Assembly: GCF_005925345.1 (NCBI RefSeq)
Contig: NZ_SSHJ01000002.1
Coordinates: 186,001-250,000 of the forward strand
Length of the DNA stretch: 64,000 nt
DNA from: Pedobacter ureilyticus
Lineage (GTDB): Bacteria; Bacteroidota; Bacteroidia; Sphingobacteriales; Sphingobacteriaceae
Direction: 5' to 3'
The stretch's first letter is position 1. Every line of letters starts with the position of its first letter. This document shows, one piece after another, positions 1-8,433 of the stretch. Position numbers and translations under genes: made by a program. The notes beneath the pieces are model-generated. The model saw nothing but the letters and a program-made list of their open reading frames with translations, was not told the DNA's origin and searched no databases.

Positions 1-3000
1 GCTTTGCATGCTCTTGTTAAACTTTTCTAGCATTTGCTGATAAGATGGAGGAAATTGTTTAGCGGCGTTGCTTTCACGCTTTTCGTCCTGCTCCTGTTCT
101 CGTTGTGCCTTTTCTGCATCTAGCAGTTTTACCATTAAGTTTTTCTGACGGTTAATGGTCTCTTGTGTAATTCGTTTGTTTACCAAGTCCAGTTCAGATT
201 GTTTCATTTCCTGCACTGTTTGGTTCAAATTACCCAAAGCACCTTTACCATCTTTATTGTCGTCTTTGTTGATTTTCTCTAGCGCTTCTCTAATCATTTG
301 CTGCTGCTGTGCCATTTTCGCAAATTCTTGGCTCATTTGACCTTTCGGAACAGTGCCCATATTTCCTTCACGTTCCATTTTCTCTTTGGCTTGCTGCATA
401 TTTTTGTTCAGCTGTTCTTGCATTTGTTGCAATTGCTGCATGCCCTGTTTTTGTTTGCCTTTGCCACCTTTTGCATTTTTCATGGCGTTTTGTAATTGCT
501 CCAAAGCTTCGTTTAACATCAAAGCCAAATTGTTTAAGGAGGTCATGGCAAATTGTTGCGAGCGGTTGGCTTCACCAGTTCTTCTATCGCCAAGAAAATC
601 TATCGCTTTGCCAATATTAAAGTTGATTTTTTCTACTTCGGTATTTACGGCAGTCTCAATTTGCGGCACACGTTTGCTCAACGAAAACAAGCTATCGGCA
701 ATGGTTTTCATATTGTCGCGTATCATATTCTGCTTTTGGGCTTGCGAAACATAAGCCGGATCGGTAGTGCCCATTTTACGCAAAGCCAACATTACCTTTT
801 CTTGCTCAAAAGAAGTGCTCAATAAGTTTTCTAATAACTTCCGTAGCTCTTGCGCATTTACCTTGTTTTCCTGTTCTGCACCAGCTTGTTGCTGTTCTTG
901 CATTTTTTGCGCCAATTGTTGCATTTGGTCGCTAGCCTGCTGCTGTTTTTCTGCTGCTTTTTGTTTGTTGTTTTGGTTCAGTTGCTCTTGGCTTTCTTGT
1001 TGGTTTTTCTCTATTTCGCTGGTTTCTTTCTCCGGATTTTTATAATCGTTGGGGCGTTCCAAAGCCTGATTTTTCTTGTCCAAATCTTGCAATTCTTTTT
1101 TCAAATCCTTGAAATCTTTATTGAGCTGCTCTTGCTTGTCTTTTAAATCTTGAGAAGATGAGTTATTGTTCTTGCTTTGGTTTGACAAGTCTTTTTGCTC
1201 TTTAGACATCTCATTCAAACGATCGATTTTATTTTGTAGACTTTGCTCAAATTCCAATTGCTTGTAAAGCTCTAAAATACGATCTAGCTCATTTTTTACA
1301 GATTTATTGTCCATCTGCATTTTAGAAAGCTCTTCTCTAGTTTGATCTTTCCTGTTTTGATCCATCAATTGTTGGAGCTTTTGCAGAAGCTCTTTCGTCT
1401 TTTCATCCAACACATTGTTAAAAAGCTCGTCGATTTTTTCCTGCTTTTCTTTTAGCTCTTCTGTTAATTGTCCGTTTTCCTGCTTCTCGAAGTTGTTTTT
1501 CTCGTTCAGGTCTTTGATATCCTTAACCGCCTGATCCAATTGTTTTTGTTTGTCTAGCAATTGCTCAATCTGCTTTTTATCTTCAAAGTCGAGCTGTTTT
1601 TTATCCAGTAAACTTTCGCTCAGTTTTTTGCTGTCTTTTTCAATGCTGTTGGCCAGTTTAATGGTTTGCTCCATTTTTTGCTTCAAAGATTGGCTACCTT
1701 CGGCTAGTTTGGCGGCAATTTCTTGTTGCGTTGGGGGCTGATATGTTTTGATTTCCGAACGGGTAACTTTAGCTCCGTTTACACCGTCATTATCGGCTAC
1801 TTCAAAAAAGTAATCGATGGTTTGGCCAGGTTTAACAGTTAGCCCATCCAAATTCCAGAGGTAGAAAAAATTATTTTCTGTTTGCCGGTTTTTAGTGGCA
1901 ATAGCTTTGGCGCCTTGGGCAACAACTTTATTTTTATCTTTAATTTGGTACCTGAATTTTAAAGAAGAAAATCCGTAATCATCGTTAATTACACCAGTAA
2001 AATACAAAGCTTTGCTGCTTAAACTATCTGGTGTTTCGGTTACAGCAATGCTAGGAAATTGATCTTTGATTACCGTTAGCTGATGGCTTAGCGAATCGCG
2101 TAAACTCACAAATTGATTTTTGGGAACAATTTGATAATTGCCATTTCGTCTAATCACAGCACTAAAACTGGCACTATTATCAACCACGTTAATTTGATGA
2201 GTTTTTTGCTGTAAAATGAAGCTGATCTGCTCGCTGTTTTCGGTCCTTAACTTCCAATTTACTTTTGTGCCTTCGGGGATAAGCAAATCGCCAACATTAG
2301 GCGCTTCTTCAGTTTTTCTGTTAAGATAAGCTGGGTAAACTAAAGTGGCGCTAAGGTTTAATAAAGAGGGGCGAGGTTTTACACTAACAGTATGGCTTGC
2401 AGAATTAAAACCACCGCCGCTAAAGCGGATAGATTTGTCTTTTTGAATGTTCTTAAACGTATAGGTAAAATGGCTGATATCCTGTTTTTCCAGCTTATAA
2501 CTATTTATGCCGTCTTCCAAATAAATATCCTGCGGAAATTCGTTGCCTATAAGTTTTACCTTAATGGTCAAATCATCGCCCTGCGTAATGTTTAAGCTTT
2601 TGTTTTCTACCACAAAATTGAAAGGCGCTTTTGGTAAAACTTCTTCATTGTACCTAATGAAACTGTTTGTACCTTCTCTTAAAATTGCTGGCGCAATAAT
2701 TCCAATCAATAAAATGATGAAAAGAGGCAAAGCAATGTATTTGATGTGCTTTTTATTGTCACCCAAATTAATTGCGGTAGAAAAAGGAATTGGTTTAAGT
2801 TCATTAATTTTCTGATCTATTCCGGCTAAAATTAAAGCGCTATTTTGTGGAGCACTATCCGCCAGTTCTTTAAGCTGTAAAGTATTCAATAACCTATCCT
2901 TAACATTAAAGAAATGGTTACCTATTAAATTTGCAGCCTCTTCTAAACTTAAAGTTTTACTTAGCTTAAAGTACGATAGTGCTGGCTTTACTACCCAAAA

Positions 3001-3216
3001 AAGTACAGCAATAAGCGAAATAGCAACATACGAGTAGAAGAGTAGGGTTTTGGTAATTATACTTGGATAGCTGTAAAAAATCCAGATAAATAGAAAAAGA
3101 TAAAGCGTTAAAATTAGAGCTGCAGCGTAAATACTACCTCTTAAAAGCTTATTGAGATAGAACTTTCGTGTAAACTCATTGATTTTTAATAACAGTAAGT
3201 TATAGTTGGTGCCCAT
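1..3216 (-). CDS. DUF4175 family membrane/coiled-coil protein (C-terminus cut by window edge)
   Basis: The frame is open for 1072 codons from the ATG at 3216 to the left edge with no stop, so the C-terminus is missing. The N-terminal 190 residues hold three hydrophobic segments (about residues 25-45, 50-72 and 155-175). A beta-rich region follows to about residue 500. The rest is an extremely Gln/Glu/Lys/Asn-rich coiled coil with many EQ/KQ/LQ repeats. This layout (TM anchor, beta domain, long charged helix) is that of the Bacteroidota DUF4175 proteins, which are usually 1000-1200 residues and have no established function. It is transcribed away from the GDPD gene at 3414. The family call rests on architecture and recalled similarity. 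The forward-strand open frames inside it are low-complexity shadows. Confidence 0.8.
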   Translation of the reverse strand, partial: MGTNYNLLLLKINEFTRKFYLNKLLRGSIYAAALILTLYLFLFIWIFYSYPSIITKTLLFYSYVAISLIAVLFWVVKPALSYFKLSKTLSLEEAANLIGNHFFNVKDRLLNTLQLKELADSAPQNSALILAGIDQKINELKPIPFSTAINLGDNKKHIKYIALPLFIILLIGIIAPAILREGTNSFIRYNEEVLPKAPFNFVVENKSLNITQGDDLTIKVKLIGNEFPQDIYLEDGINSYKLEKQDISHFTYTFKNIQKDKSIRFSGGGFNSASHTVSVKPRPSLLNLSATLVYPAYLNRKTEEAPNVGDLLIPEGTKVNWKLRTENSEQISFILQQKTHQINVVDNSASFSAVIRRNGNYQIVPKNQFVSLRDSLSHQLTVIKDQFPSIAVTETPDSLSSKALYFTGVINDDYGFSSLKFRYQIKDKNKVVAQGAKAIATKNRQTENNFFYLWNLDGLTVKPGQTIDYFFEVADNDGVNGAKVTRSEIKTYQPPTQQEIAAKLAEGSQSLKQKMEQTIKLANSIEKDSKKLSESLLDKKQLDFEDKKQIEQLLDKQKQLDQAVKDIKDLNEKNNFEKQENGQLTEELKEKQEKIDELFNNVLDEKTKELLQKLQQLMDQNRKDQTREELSKMQMDNKSVKNELDRILELYKQLEFEQSLQNKIDRLNEMSKEQKDLSNQSKNNNSSSQDLKDKQEQLNKDFKDLKKELQDLDKKNQALERPNDYKNPEKETSEIEKNQQESQEQLNQNNKQKAAEKQQQASDQMQQLAQKMQEQQQAGAEQENKVNAQELRKLLENLLSTSFEQEKVMLALRKMGTTDPAYVSQAQKQNMIRDNMKTIADSLFSLSKRVPQIETAVNTEVEKINFNIGKAIDFLGDRRTGEANRSQQFAMTSLNNLALMLNEALEQLQNAMKNAKGGKGKQKQGMQQLQQMQEQLNKNMQQAKEKMEREGNMGTVPKGQMSQEFAKMAQQQQMIREALEKINKDDNKDGKGALGNLNQTVQEMKQSELDLVNKRITQETINRQKNLMVKLLDAEKAQREQEQDEKRESNAAKQFPPSYQQMLEKFNKSMQS

Positions 3217-3413
3217 AGCTATTTAACGACAATAAAGGTAGAAAATGTGCGGCTAAAATGAAAACAACTATTTTTTCGGGCACAACGCTTTCAATTTGTT
3301 TTGATTATAATGCTTAAAAGTGTAATTTAGAAATAAAATAAAATCAATAAAAACAAAAAGCAACTAAACTACTGTATATTGCTTAAGTTTAACCAATAAC
3401 TAAAAGTAACACA

Positions 3414-4199
3414 ATGAACAAAAGATTTTTTGTAGCTATTTTAGCTATAATGATTACAGGAACTGCATTAGCGCAAAAACAAATTAAATCTTGGAATAAA
3501 AATTTAGTAATCGCCCATCGTGGAGCTTGGAAGACACAAAACTTGCCCGAAAATTCTATAGCTTCTTTAAAAGAGGCCATTAAGATTGGCTGTTTCGGTA
3601 GCGAATTTGACGTCCAGTTTACTAAGGATAATGTTGTGGTTGTAAATCACAATGGAGATTTTTTGGGTAAAGATATTGCTTCTAGCACCTACCAAGAGCT
3701 TTTAGATCATAAGAAATTAAGCAACGGCGAAAGCATACCAACATTGGTAGCATATCTTAAAGCCGGCATGAAACAAAAGAAAACAAAGTTGATTTTGGAA
3801 GTAAAGCCTCAAAAAACACAAGAAAGGGAAGAAGCTTTAACCAACGCAGTAATTGCTACAGTTAACGAATTAAAAGCGGCACCTTGGATAGAGTACATTA
3901 CCTTTAGCCATTTTATTGGCAAATATCTAATTGCTAATGTACCTGGGGCTAGGGTGTCTTATCTTAACGGAGAGATAGAACCTGCAAAGTTGAAAGAACA
4001 AGGTTTTTACGGGTTAGACTATAACCAGGGGGTATTGAAGAAAAATCCTGGCTGGATAAAACAAGCCAAAGATTTAGGTTTAATAATCAACGTGTGGACG
4101 GTAAATGCTGCAAAAGACATGGATTGGTTTTTGGAACAAAAAGCCGATTATATTACCACCAACGAACCAGAACTGCTATTTACTAAAATAAAGAAGTAA
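3414..4199 (+). CDS. Glycerophosphodiester phosphodiesterase (GDPD) family, exported
   Basis: A Sec signal peptide of about 20 residues ends in ALAQ, so the enzyme is probably periplasmic. The mature part shows the GDPD TIM-barrel signatures: IAHRGAW (His35, Arg36), PENS at about 45-48, EFD (Glu64, Asp66), the second catalytic His in VNHNGD (His79), and ILEVKPQ (Glu129, Lys131). At 261 residues it has the normal single-domain length. GDPD enzymes hydrolyse glycerophosphodiesters to glycerol-3-phosphate and an alcohol. Some relatives act on other phosphodiesters, so the substrate is not certain. The gene stands alone and is followed by a strong terminator at 4219. Confidence 0.9.
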   Translation: MNKRFFVAILAIMITGTALAQKQIKSWNKNLVIAHRGAWKTQNLPENSIASLKEAIKIGCFGSEFDVQFTKDNVVVVNHNGDFLGKDIASSTYQELLDHKKLSNGESIPTLVAYLKAGMKQKKTKLILEVKPQKTQEREEALTNAVIATVNELKAAPWIEYITFSHFIGKYLIANVPGARVSYLNGEIEPAKLKEQGFYGLDYNQGVLKKNPGWIKQAKDLGLIINVWTVNAAKDMDWFLEQKADYITTNEPELLFTKIKK

Positions 4200-4218
4200 A
4201 ATGTAGTTAAAGTTATGG

Positions 4219-4249
4219 AGCCCCATTCGCTTTCGGATGGGGCTTTTTA
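4219..4249 (+). terminator. Rho-independent terminator after the GDPD gene
   Basis: An 11-bp stem (AGCCCCATTCG paired with CGGATGGGGCT, one G-T wobble) with a 4-base loop is followed by a T run. It starts 20 bases after the stop codon of the GDPD gene. Confidence 0.9.
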
Positions 4250-4342
4250 TTTCAAAGGCAAATTGCTTTTAGCCAGGTATATAAGCGGAGTGTCGCTAAT
4301 AATTTCTTAACCCATGTTAAGATTTTAAAAGAAAGAGGGTTA

Positions 4343-4350
4343 TAAATTTG
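4343..4350 (+). promoter_or_regulatory. -7 promoter element (TAAATTTG) for the alpha/beta hydrolase
   Basis: The sequence matches the Bacteroidota -7 consensus TAnnTTTG and lies 53 bases upstream of the ATG at 4404. No good TTTG -33 element is visible at the right spacing, so the call is moderate. Confidence 0.5.
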
Positions 4351-4403
4351 TTATAGAAAACAAATAGAAATTTAATAACAACAAAACTTAAAAAAATTAA
4401 ACC

Positions 4404-5225
4404 ATGAGCTCATTAAAATTAAAAGACGGAACAGAAATTTATTACAAAGATTGGGGAAAAGGTCAGCCTGTATTCTTTCATCATGGATGGCCGCTTTCTA
4501 GCGATGATTGGGATGCCCAAATGTTGTTTTTTTTGGAAAAAGGTTACCGGGTAATTGCTCACGACCGGCGAGGACACGGTAGATCGGAACAAACCCCCTA
4601 CGGTCACAACATGGACACCTACGCCGCCGATGTAGCGGAAATTGTTGAAGCGTTAGACCTTACAGATGTAATTCATGTGGGGCACTCTACTGGAGGGGGC
4701 GAAGTAATAAGATATGTGGCTAAGCATGGTAAAGGTAGAGTAGCTAAGGCAGTTTTAGTAAGCGCAGTAACCCCAATAATGGTTAAAACTGAGAACAATC
4801 CAGATGGCGTACCAATGTCTGTTTTTGACGATATAAGAAATAACACAGCCAACCATAGGCAACAGTTTTATATCGATCTAACTTTTCCATTTTATGGCTA
4901 CAACAGAGAGGGTGCTAAAGTATCCGAAGGTATTCAAAGAAATTGGTGGAGACAGGGAATGAGTGGATCAATTAAAGCACATTACGACTGTATCAAAGCC
5001 TTTTCGGAGACAGATTTTACCGAAGACCTTAAATCTGTTGATGTTCCAGTTTTAGTACTTCATGGAGAAGACGACCAGATTGTGCCGTTTGAAACTACAG
5101 GTAAACTCGCTGTAACCTTGTTAAAAAACGGAAAGCTAATTTCTTATCCTGGTTTTCCGCACGGCATGCCTACAACCGAAGCAGATACGATAAACAAAGA
5201 TTTATTAGCTTTTTTTGAGGCTTGA
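4404..5225 (+). CDS. Alpha/beta hydrolase, non-heme chloroperoxidase/arylesterase type
   Basis: A 273-residue cytoplasmic protein (no signal peptide) with the full alpha/beta hydrolase set. It has an oxyanion HHGWP motif near residue 26-30, the nucleophile elbow GHSTGGG with Ser95, the acid in HGEDDQ (probably Asp224) and the catalytic His in FPHGMP (His253). The HDRRGHGRS segment and GHSTGGGE elbow are typical of the cofactor-free haloperoxidase / arylesterase branch. Members hydrolyse esters and can perhydrolyse carboxylic acids; the natural substrate is unknown. It is a single gene with its own -7 element and no obvious partner. Confidence 0.9.
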   Translation: MSSLKLKDGTEIYYKDWGKGQPVFFHHGWPLSSDDWDAQMLFFLEKGYRVIAHDRRGHGRSEQTPYGHNMDTYAADVAEIVEALDLTDVIHVGHSTGGGEVIRYVAKHGKGRVAKAVLVSAVTPIMVKTENNPDGVPMSVFDDIRNNTANHRQQFYIDLTFPFYGYNREGAKVSEGIQRNWWRQGMSGSIKAHYDCIKAFSETDFTEDLKSVDVPVLVLHGEDDQIVPFETTGKLAVTLLKNGKLISYPGFPHGMPTTEADTINKDLLAFFEA

Positions 5226-5439
5226 TAAGAGCTGCATACATTTTAAATTAGTTTAAAAAAGGCTAAGTCACCAAAAATGATTTAGCTTTTTTTAATTATA
5301 CGTTGATGTAAATAACTCATGAAGAGTAAATTACAAGCTAAAATTTACGGCTTTTTATAACACCACCAGTAAAAGTATTGTTAATTAGCCGCTCGCCTTA
5401 GGTAACTTTTTAAAGAGGTTAAATACCTATTTCATGGTA

Positions 5440-5470
5440 TTGTTATACATATAGATAAATTACATCTTTG
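5440..5470 (+). promoter_or_regulatory. Bacteroidota-type promoter for the DUF3575 gene
   Basis: TTG at 5440-5442, a 20-base spacer, then CATCTTTG at 5463-5470 (one mismatch to TAnnTTTG). It lies 23 bases before the ATG at 5494. Confidence 0.5.
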
Positions 5471-5493
5471 CCATAAACCAAAAAATACAGTTT

Positions 5494-6249
5494 ATGAGAA
5501 AACTAATACTAATTTGTGGCTTGATTGCCCTTTTTGCTAATCAAACCTATGCTCAACTGAGCGATTCTACACAACAGAACAAAAATGTAATTAAAATTAA
5601 TTTACTGAGCTTGCCGTTCAATAATTTACACCTTCAATACGAAAGGCAAATCGCTAAAAAAACCTCTGTTGCTTTAGGGTTAAGGTTTATGCCAAAAGGA
5701 AATATTCCACTAAAATCTACAGTGTTAGATTTGATTGACGATCCTGATGCGACAAAACATTTGACTAATCTTAAAACCGGTAATTTTGCCATTACGCCAG
5801 AAATTCGCTTTTACCTAGGAAAAGCAGCTTTGAAAGGATTTTACATTGCACCATTTGCCAGATACTCACGTTACACAGCCTCGTTACCTTTCGATTTTAC
5901 GGTAGATGATGGTATGGGTAATGAATACAGTGAAGTTATTCCGTTAGAAGGTAATTTAACTACCATTACAGGTGGTTTGCAATTGGGTTCGCAGTTTAGG
6001 TTGGGTAAAATGGTAACTTTAGATTGGTGGATACTTGGGCCTCAGTATGGCGGTTCGAAAGGAAATATAGCGGGCCGTAAAAACCTAAGCCCCGAAGAAC
6101 AGCAAGAACTTAGAGAACAGCTTGAAGATATTACAGACCTGCCTTTAGTAAAAGTAACCACAAAGGTTGATGGGAACGGAGCAAACGTAGATATTAAAGG
6201 GCCTTGGGCTGGAGTAAGAGCTGGCTTAGCTTTAGGCATTAGGTTTTAA
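5494..6249 (+). CDS. DUF3575 family protein, predicted outer-membrane beta-barrel
   Basis: A signal peptide of about 20 residues (ends in TYAQ) precedes a protein rich in alternating aromatic/hydrophobic strands. It ends in Phe (LALGIRF), as outer-membrane barrels do. The opening of the mature part (residues about 33-65, KINLLSLPFNNLHLQYER) fits the DUF3575 family of Bacteroidota, whose members are small surface or fimbria-associated barrels without a known reaction. The insert at about residues 195-215 is charged (EEQQELREQLE) and could be a surface loop. The gene has its own promoter and shares a bidirectional terminator with the cold-shock gene that converges on it. Confidence 0.7.
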   Translation: MRKLILICGLIALFANQTYAQLSDSTQQNKNVIKINLLSLPFNNLHLQYERQIAKKTSVALGLRFMPKGNIPLKSTVLDLIDDPDATKHLTNLKTGNFAITPEIRFYLGKAALKGFYIAPFARYSRYTASLPFDFTVDDGMGNEYSEVIPLEGNLTTITGGLQLGSQFRLGKMVTLDWWILGPQYGGSKGNIAGRKNLSPEEQQELREQLEDITDLPLVKVTTKVDGNGANVDIKGPWAGVRAGLALGIRF

Positions 6250-6268
6250 AAACCAAAGCGTATAAAAC

Positions 6269-6300
6269 TAAAAAAGTCCCGATTTTGTCGGGACTTTTTT
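6269..6300. terminator. Bidirectional terminator between the DUF3575 gene and the cold-shock gene
   Basis: A perfect 12-bp stem (AAAAAGTCCCGA, 6271-6282, with 6288-6299) with a 5-base loop. It is flanked by A's on one side and T's on the other, so it can stop transcripts from both convergent genes. Confidence 0.92.
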
Positions 6301-6318
6301 GGTAAAATATGATAATAA

Positions 6319-6510
6319 TTAGATTACTTTCACATTAACGGCGTTTAAGCCTTTTCTACCGTTTTCAACTTCGTATTGAACTTTGTCGTTTTCACGAATT
6401 TCGTCGATAAGGCCTGTTGAATGTACAAAGATCTCAGCGTCACCATTTGCTGGTACGATAAATCCAAAACCTTTAGTTACATTGAAAAATTTTACTGTTC
6501 CTTCTTGCAT
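6319..6510 (-). CDS. Cold-shock domain protein (CspA family)
   Basis: A 63-residue single cold-shock domain. RNP1 is seen as KGFGFI (residues 13-18) and RNP2 as IFVHS (27-31), and the opening GTVKFFN is the family hallmark. It binds single-stranded RNA/DNA and acts as an RNA chaperone in the cytoplasm. The length matches the Bacteroidota one-domain form. A promoter-like TACCTTG element lies about 20 bases upstream, and a shared terminator lies 19 bases downstream. The presence of the fold alone does not show cold induction. Confidence 0.95.
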   Translation of the reverse strand: MQEGTVKFFNVTKGFGFIVPANGDAEIFVHSTGLIDEIRENDKVQYEVENGRKGLNAVNVKVI

Positions 6511-6530
6511 TGTATTATTTATTAAAGCTG

Positions 6531-6559
6531 CAAGGTACAGATTAAAATCTAATTACAAG
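6531..6559 (-). promoter_or_regulatory. Promoter of the cold-shock gene
   Basis: On the minus strand, CTTG (6559-6556), an 18-base spacer, then TACCTTG (6537-6531), one base short of the TAnnTTTG consensus. The 13-mer TACCTTGCAGCTT found here recurs in front of efp at 25375. Confidence 0.55.
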
Positions 6560-6596
6560 CAAAACGTAGGTTTTTTCAAAATTTTATTTTCAAAAA

Positions 6597-7529
6597 CTAC
6601 TTTTTTCCAATAAGACTTATGGTAATCTCGCTAGAATGGGGTATACCTAATGTGGTACCCGGTTTAATGTGGAGCAGGTTTTTTAAGTAAACATCGGCTA
6701 TGCCTTGAATTAATTTTTTTCGATGTGGCACATCTTCTGGTAAAATACCCTGGATACGATTTACGTAAAGATTCCCTTTTACATCTACTATTACAGAAAA
6801 ACGATAACTAAACTCTTTATACGATTTATTGATCTCTACACGATACTCTGGATACATGTAGGCATAGGATTTTCTGTGGGCGCCGCTATCGGCATAGCCA
6901 ATTAACTTTGACGATACATTTTTACTGTTTGGCTTAAGTTCTACAATCTCGGTTGCTGCAAAAGCGGTATCGGGGTTAGATGGATATTTGTAGGTTTTTT
7001 CGGCAAGCTTCCTGATATATGCAGTGTCTAATTTAGTAGGTCTTTGTAATTCGCCAACAGTGGTTTTAAGCACCTTTTCAATATAGTTTTGCGTGTAATA
7101 GGTACAATTTACATCAGAAACTTCACCTTTGGACACCACCATTGCCTCTACCTGTAGCCGCTGTAAAATCAAGCTATCTTTGGCAATGGTTTTTACCCTA
7201 AAAAATTCACGGGCAAAATTGTAAATCTTGCCATGGTCGTATTGTAGATAAAAGGCTTCCATCCCTCTTTTTTCTGGACTATAAGCCAACATCGTATCTG
7301 GCGCTTGATATTGTATAATCCAAGTGGGCTGCAGCATAAACCCATCTTTGTTAAAAGAAAGGCCGTTGCTAAACCTGCGTTTTACTTCATAAAACCTTAT
7401 TCCATCTACATCTTTAAAAGTAAGGCCAGTATCTGTCGCTGGATTTTTTTTTGGATTAGAGCCGCCACCGCAAGCGTAAAATGTAACTGAAACTGTAGCT
7501 AGGATGAAGAATATACGTTTAAAACTCAT
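6597..7529 (-). CDS. Putative lipoprotein of unknown function
   Basis: 310 residues. The N-terminus is a short hydrophobic stretch followed by FYAC at residues 17-20 and then a Gly/Ser/Asn/Lys-rich linker. This looks like a lipoprotein signal with a non-ideal lipobox (Cys20). The remainder is a soluble domain. Its last 90 residues, with alternating strands (YRFSVIVDVKGNLYVNRIQG) and a helix, faintly resemble the TonB C-terminal fold, but this is not firm. I do not recognise the family. The gene is monocistronic on the minus strand; the next upstream gene ends 32 bases away at 7562 and may be co-transcribed with it. Confidence 0.75.
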   Translation of the reverse strand: MSFKRIFFILATVSVTFYACGGGSNPKKNPATDTGLTFKDVDGIRFYEVKRRFSNGLSFNKDGFMLQPTWIIQYQAPDTMLAYSPEKRGMEAFYLQYDHGKIYNFAREFFRVKTIAKDSLILQRLQVEAMVVSKGEVSDVNCTYYTQNYIEKVLKTTVGELQRPTKLDTAYIRKLAEKTYKYPSNPDTAFAATEIVELKPNSKNVSSKLIGYADSGAHRKSYAYMYPEYRVEINKSYKEFSYRFSVIVDVKGNLYVNRIQGILPEDVPHRKKLIQGIADVYLKNLLHIKPGTTLGIPHSSEITISLIGKK

Positions 7530-7561
7530 TTGTTAAAATCATCTGGAATTAGGTGGCAAAT

Positions 7562-8428
7562 TTAGGGTTTGCCTTTGATAAAAATAACGTTGGCCACCTT
7601 TCTTTCGCCTTCATGATCCCATTTTTTATTATCAGAAGGATGATTAACCACACCGTTATCTCCATAATCTTTTGCCCAAAGGGTGGTAGAACCGCCACCA
7701 TCAAGGTTAATAGCGCTGCTGCAGCCCAGCCATTGCATGATTTTTGCAAGCTCAAAAAGGCTCATTCCAGCGGAGTTTCCTTGTCGGCCATCTACGGTCA
7801 ATAATAGCACATTTCCATTGGGCTTAACTCCCACAGCCGTGCGTGGGTGGCGAAGCTTGTTAAATGGAACGGAATCCAACACTTCTTTTTCGTTATTTAA
7901 CATTAAAAGCGGCCCACTTAGCATCATATTTTTATCGCTAAGGTTATTTTCCCACTGATCGGTGCCATCCCACTTTTTAATTGCTAACTGATAGTTGTTG
8001 ATTACTACCGCGGCTTTGTGATGCAAGGCTCTCTTATTATTTTTCTCTTGCCTGTTTTGGTTAATTATGGTGTCATTAACTTTGATGAAATCTACCGAGC
8101 CGCCATTTTTAATATCGAAAAAAGTGCCATTTATAGCTGCAAATGCGTGGTGTTTTTTGGCAAATGCCGATGTTGTAATCAGGTCTTTCTTATCATATCC
8201 AATAAAAAAACCAGGTGCTTTTTTATGATTTTTTATTTCTACAAAGCTGATATACTGGTTAGCATTAAATAAGCTACTATCGCTAAATTGATAGGTGTAA
8301 ACTTTTGTTTTTTTAGCAATGGAGTTTTTGTTCCATTTTGCTTTGGTAAAAGCTAAAGAGTCTAAATCTTGAGCGTAAATATTGCCAGAAACAAGCGTAA
8401 GTAAGAGTATTCGTAAAATAAATTTCAT
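7562..8428 (-). CDS. Phosphodiester glycosidase family protein (NAGPA/DUF2233), exported
   Basis: 288 residues with a signal peptide of about 20 residues ending in IYAQ. The C-terminal half shows the hallmarks of the NAGPA domain: AAINGTFFD near the middle, HPRTAVGVKPNG, LLTVDGRQ, and the conserved NLDGGGSTTLW at about residues 241-251. In eukaryotes the domain removes N-acetylglucosamine from phosphodiester-linked sugars; bacterial members are thought to act on phosphodiester-linked glycans in the envelope. It follows the aspartyl protease gene after only 5 bases, so the two are almost certainly co-transcribed. Substrate unknown. Confidence 0.88.
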   Translation of the reverse strand: MKFILRILLLTLVSGNIYAQDLDSLAFTKAKWNKNSIAKKTKVYTYQFSDSSLFNANQYISFVEIKNHKKAPGFFIGYDKKDLITTSAFAKKHHAFAAINGTFFDIKNGGSVDFIKVNDTIINQNRQEKNNKRALHHKAAVVINNYQLAIKKWDGTDQWENNLSDKNMMLSGPLLMLNNEKEVLDSVPFNKLRHPRTAVGVKPNGNVLLLTVDGRQGNSAGMSLFELAKIMQWLGCSSAINLDGGGSTTLWAKDYGDNGVVNHPSDNKKWDHEGERKVANVIFIKGKP

Positions 8429-8433
8429 TACTG

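Noticed and set aside
353..754. Forward-strand open frames of up to 133 codons inside the DUF4175 gene
   Set aside because: Low-complexity shadows of the coiled-coil coding region on the other strand.
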